Positions 32,031-34,359 of a stretch of DNA of 34,359 nucleotides are shown piece by piece. A program made the position numbers and the translations under genes. The stretch's first letter is position 1. Every line of letters begins with the position of its first letter. The DNA comes from an uncultured Alphaproteobacteria bacterium. Lineage in GTDB: Bacteria; Pseudomonadota; Alphaproteobacteria; SP197. Location of the stretch: the NCBI GenBank assembly GCA_938048755.1, contig CALIUG010000002.1, forward strand, positions 1 to 34,359, read 5' to 3'. Under the pieces are notes generated by a model. That model did no database searches. It was not told the origin of the DNA and saw only the letters and a program-made list of their open reading frames with translations.

Positions 32031-33212
32031 TTGACCACCATGGCGGAGTCATGGTGCGCGCCAGACACAGGGCATCCCATGGCCGAACCTGCCCCCATCG
32101 AACAACTCTCCCAGCCGCCCGGCGCCGCGCCGGTGCGCGGCAGTTTCGCGCCCTATTTCAAGGCGCGGGCGAGCAACAACCCGACTTTCTATTTCGACAC
32201 GACCGGCGGGCGTTTCATCGTGATGGCGTTCATCGGGTCGTCACACGATGCGGCAGGGCGCGCGCATCTCGATCAGCTTCTGGCGCTGGAACGCCACTTT
32301 GATGACGGCAAGATCTGTTTCTTCGGCGTGACCTGTGATGCTGAGGATGAGGACGTGCTGATTCAGCGCGTGCCGGGCATTCGTTACTTCTGGGATACCG
32401 ATCGCAATGTCTCGACGCTCTATGGCGCGCAGACGGCCAATGGCTATCGCCGTCAGACCGTGATTGTCGATCCGTCCATGCGTGTGCTTGCGGTTCTGCC
32501 CTTTGATGGAGACCCCCAGGCCCATGGCGAGGCGATCACGCGGCTGATCGAACGCCTGCCGGTGCCCGACGCCCATGCCGGCGTGCCATTGCATGCCCCG
32601 GTCCTGGTCGCGCCCCGCATCTTCGAGGCCAGCCTGTGCAAACATCTGATCGGACTCTACGAACGTCACGGTGGCCAGGAATCGGGCTTCATGCGCGAAG
32701 TCGACGGGCGCACCGTGGCGATCAACGACTACCGTCACAAGCGCCGCACGGATCATGTCATTGAGGATGCGGCAACCCTGGCCGAGTGCCAACGTCTGCT
32801 GCGCAGCCGCCTGTTTCCTCAGATCGAGAAGGCCTTCATGTTCCGTCCGACCCAGATCGAGCGGTATATCGTGGCGAAGTATTCGGCCGATCCCGGCGGG
32901 CATTTCCGGCCCCATCGCGACAACCGCACCAAGGGCACGGCCCATCGCAAGTTTGCCGTCTCGATCAATCTCAATGCCGAGGAGTACCAGGGCGGCGATC
33001 TGCGCTTTCCCGAATATGGCAGCCGGGTCTATCGCGCGCCGACCGGCGGTGCGGTGGTGTTCTCCTGTTCGCTGCTCCACGAATGCACGTCGATGACCCA
33101 GGGCTCGCGATACTGTTTCCTGCCGTTTCTCTATGAAGATGCCAGCGCAGAGTTGCGGGCCGAGAACATGAAATTCCTGGGTGCCGCATCCGACCAGGCC
33201 GAAGCCAGTTGA
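32031..33212 (+). CDS. Redoxin-like domain fused to a prolyl-4-hydroxylase-type 2OG-Fe(II) oxygenase
   Basis: A 393-residue two-domain protein. Residues about 30-180 follow a peroxiredoxin/AhpC-TSA thioredoxin fold: FIVMAFIGSS, then ICFFGVTCDAED, a YFWDTDRNVSTLYGA segment and TVIVDPSMRVLAV. The loop that holds the peroxidatic cysteine in peroxiredoxins reads GSSHDAAG, without cysteine. Residues about 195-370 are a P4H-type dioxygenase with iron ligands His295 and Asp297 (PHRDN) and His350 (LLHECT), and 2-oxoglutarate Arg360 (GSRYCFLPF). The TTG at 32031 has GGAG 5 nt upstream; ATGs at 32040 and 32079 are alternatives. Such oxygenases hydroxylate proline or other residues in proteins. The next RidA gene starts 10 nt later, with its ribosome-binding site next to this stop. 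Confidence 0.85.
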   Translation: MTTMAESWCAPDTGHPMAEPAPIEQLSQPPGAAPVRGSFAPYFKARASNNPTFYFDTTGGRFIVMAFIGSSHDAAGRAHLDQLLALERHFDDGKICFFGVTCDAEDEDVLIQRVPGIRYFWDTDRNVSTLYGAQTANGYRRQTVIVDPSMRVLAVLPFDGDPQAHGEAITRLIERLPVPDAHAGVPLHAPVLVAPRIFEASLCKHLIGLYERHGGQESGFMREVDGRTVAINDYRHKRRTDHVIEDAATLAECQRLLRSRLFPQIEKAFMFRPTQIERYIVAKYSADPGGHFRPHRDNRTKGTAHRKFAVSINLNAEEYQGGDLRFPEYGSRVYRAPTGGAVVFSCSLLHECTSMTQGSRYCFLPFLYEDASAELRAENMKFLGAASDQAEAS

Positions 33213-33222
33213 GGACACGACC

Positions 33223-33612
33223 ATGCTGAAGCGCTTCAATCCCGATGGTGTTCCAGCACCGCTCACCAGCTACAGCCATGGCGTTGTGGTGCCCGAGGGC
33301 TGGAAACAGCTCCATGTCGCGGGCCAGATCGGCGCCGAGCCCGACGGCACGATCCCCGATGATCCCGGCCGTCAGGCCGAACTGTGTTTTGCCAATGTGC
33401 TTGCCGTGCTCGCCGCAGAGGGCATGGGTCCGCAGAACGTGGTTTCGCTCACCGCCTATGTCGTGGGTCCCGACAATCTCATGGCCGTCCGCAGCGCCTT
33501 TGTCGCGGCCCTGGGAGATGTGAAACCCGCCTCCACACTCCTCTTTGTCCAGGCGTTGGCCAATCCCAAACTCAAGGTCGAGATCCAGGCGGTTGCCGCC
33601 GGGATCGTCTGA
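33223..33612 (+). CDS. RidA family protein (first of tandem pair)
   Basis: A 129-residue single-domain RidA/YjgF protein: HVAGQIGAEPDGTIPDD near the start, a central helix with NVLAVLAAEGMGPQNVV, and the closing VEIQAVA strand. The substrate-site arginine of true RidA (PARSTV) is not at its usual place; the segment reads KPASTLLFVQAL. It therefore belongs to another Rid subgroup whose members need not deaminate enamines. GAGGA sits 7 nt before the ATG and overlaps the oxygenase stop codon. A second RidA gene follows after 23 nt. Confidence 0.9.
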   Translation: MLKRFNPDGVPAPLTSYSHGVVVPEGWKQLHVAGQIGAEPDGTIPDDPGRQAELCFANVLAVLAAEGMGPQNVVSLTAYVVGPDNLMAVRSAFVAALGDVKPASTLLFVQALANPKLKVEIQAVAAGIV

Positions 33613-33635
33613 CCGCATCAGGTAAGGAAACCATC

Positions 33636-34034
33636 ATGTCTTTGAAACGCTATAATCCCGAAACCGTCTATCAGCCGGTCGCGGCCTATTGTCAGAACAC
33701 GGAAGTTCCTGCCGGTGCACGCTGGCTGGTGACGGCGGGCCAGGTCGGCATTGCGCCTGACGGCACGCTGATCAAGGACCGGGAAGAGCAGATCACCCAG
33801 ACCTGGAAGAACGTGCGCGCCGTGGTCGAGGCCGCAGGCATGACCTGTGACGATATCGTCAAGCTGACCATCTTCATGGTTGCCGACGCCGCCGACCTCC
33901 TGGCCCACAGCCGCGCGGCCCGCGGTGAAGCCCTGGGTGGAGCAAAGCCGGGCGCGACGCTCATCTACATCTCCGGCCTTGCCGATCCTGACATGATCAT
34001 CGAAGTCGATGTCATGGCCGCAAAGGTCGACTGA
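33636..34034 (+). CDS. RidA family protein (second of tandem pair)
   Basis: A 132-residue RidA/YjgF protein clearly related to its neighbour: LKRYNPETV against LKRFNPDGV, VTAGQVGIAPDGTL against HVAGQIGAEPDGTI, and a closing segment KPGATLIYISGLADP against KPASTLLFVQALANP. The arginine of active RidA is again missing from the usual position. AAGGAAA precedes the ATG. The pair probably arose by tandem duplication and may form mixed trimers. Together with the upstream oxygenase it looks like a three-gene operon. Function unknown beyond the general role of Rid proteins in handling reactive metabolites. Confidence 0.9.
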   Translation: MSLKRYNPETVYQPVAAYCQNTEVPAGARWLVTAGQVGIAPDGTLIKDREEQITQTWKNVRAVVEAAGMTCDDIVKLTIFMVADAADLLAHSRAARGEALGGAKPGATLIYISGLADPDMIIEVDVMAAKVD

Positions 34035-34070
34035 CAAACTGCAATCTGCTGAGCGGCGCCAACCAACCTC

Positions 34071-34224
34071 TGTCATCATCGAACTTGATTCGATGATCCA
34101 TGCACTGGCGGCGCCCGAAGCGCAGGTTCGGGTCATGCGACAGGTTCCGATGCGCCGCCACGCAGTGTGGTGCGGATATCGCGGTTCCGTGCATGGGTCC
34201 TCCGGTCAAGCCGGAGGACGACAC
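34071..34224. repeat. Inverted, diverged copy of the hairpin repeat unit
   Basis: Two hairpins bracket this stretch: ATCATCGAA, loop CTTGA, TTCGATGAT at 34075-34097, and GTCCTCCGG, loop TCAAG, CCGGAGGAC at 34197-34219. Both are followed or preceded by CATG-containing words also found in the 27742-28227 units, but in reverse orientation. The first stem has changed on both sides so that pairing is kept, which suggests selection for the structure. Confidence 0.7.
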
Positions 34225-34238
34225 AGTGGCAGGCAGCG

Positions 34239-34359
34239 CTACGCGGCTTCGGTGCCGCCGACGGTGAGGGGGTCAACCAGCAGGGTCGGCTGACCGACGC
34301 CCACGGGCACGCCCTGGCCGGCCTTGCCGCAGGTGCCGATGCCTGTGTCCATCTCCATG
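34239..34359 (-). CDS. tldD: Metalloprotease TldD, C-terminal fragment
   Basis: The last 39 codons of a gene entering from the right edge. The residues [20 protein letters not shown] and the end LTVGGTEAA match the C-terminus of TldD, which with TldE (PmbA) forms a zinc-dependent peptidase acting on small peptides. The glycine-rich tail is highly conserved, so the identification is firm despite the short length. The stop TAG is at 34239. The catalytic HExxxH region lies outside the window. Confidence 0.88.
   Translation of the reverse strand, partial: MEMDTGIGTCGKAGQGVPVGVGQPTLLVDPLTVGGTEAA

Overview
The window comes from a GC-rich bacterial chromosome, most likely an alphaproteobacterium of Rhodospirillales-like type. 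The pointers are a plant-type glutamate-cysteine ligase directly behind rsmE and ubiA, a tpa-tauR-xsc taurine locus arranged as in Rhodobacter, and dispersed palindromic repeats of the 'GTGTCATCCCGG' kind. No rRNA, tRNA, CRISPR array, transposase or phage gene is visible. Species cannot be named from the sequence alone.

Layout. 1-771: gene-free DNA built from inverted, G+C-rich repeats. 772-5364: a DUF3095 cyclase-like protein, UbiD decarboxylase, an agmatinase-family ureohydrolase and a secreted protein with an internal duplication. 5408-11454: a taurine dissimilation cluster (xsc, tauR, tpa, ackA). Taurine is transaminated to sulfoacetaldehyde, Xsc cleaves this to sulfite and acetyl phosphate, and AckA can convert acetyl phosphate to acetate plus ATP. 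TauR would be the activator; shared CAATCTGG / ATCTGGCTCTA motifs lie in front of both tpa and xsc. 11561-12927: two tandem paralogous lipoproteins, the first cut short by an in-frame TAG. 12953-14566: a GMC (choline dehydrogenase-like) oxidoreductase.

14579-20115 is a giant subtilisin-like protease with a P-domain and a long RTX calcium-binding tail, built for type I secretion and split by one apparent frameshift. 20346-25105: an HSL-type esterase, a protein of three fused RidA domains, a one-piece HigB-HigA fusion, a nested inverted-repeat element and an amidase. 25166-27726: two paralogous membrane proteins and a GGCT-fold protein in one operon. 27742-28227: direct repeats of about 205-215 nt, each full unit with two hairpins. 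28231-34034: ubiA diverging from an rsmE-gshA-methyltransferase run, then a redoxin/prolyl-hydroxylase fusion and two tandem RidA proteins. 34239-34359: the C-terminal end of tldD.

Most functions are ordinary metabolism: ubiquinone, glutathione, taurine, amide and ester hydrolysis. The most unusual items are the HigB-HigA fusion with a degenerate toxin half, the triple RidA protein lacking the deaminase arginine in every domain, the redoxin-like/P4H fusion without a peroxidatic cysteine, the broken RTX protease and the lipoprotein pair with a nonsense codon in one copy. No clearly new multi-gene defence or mobile system was found.
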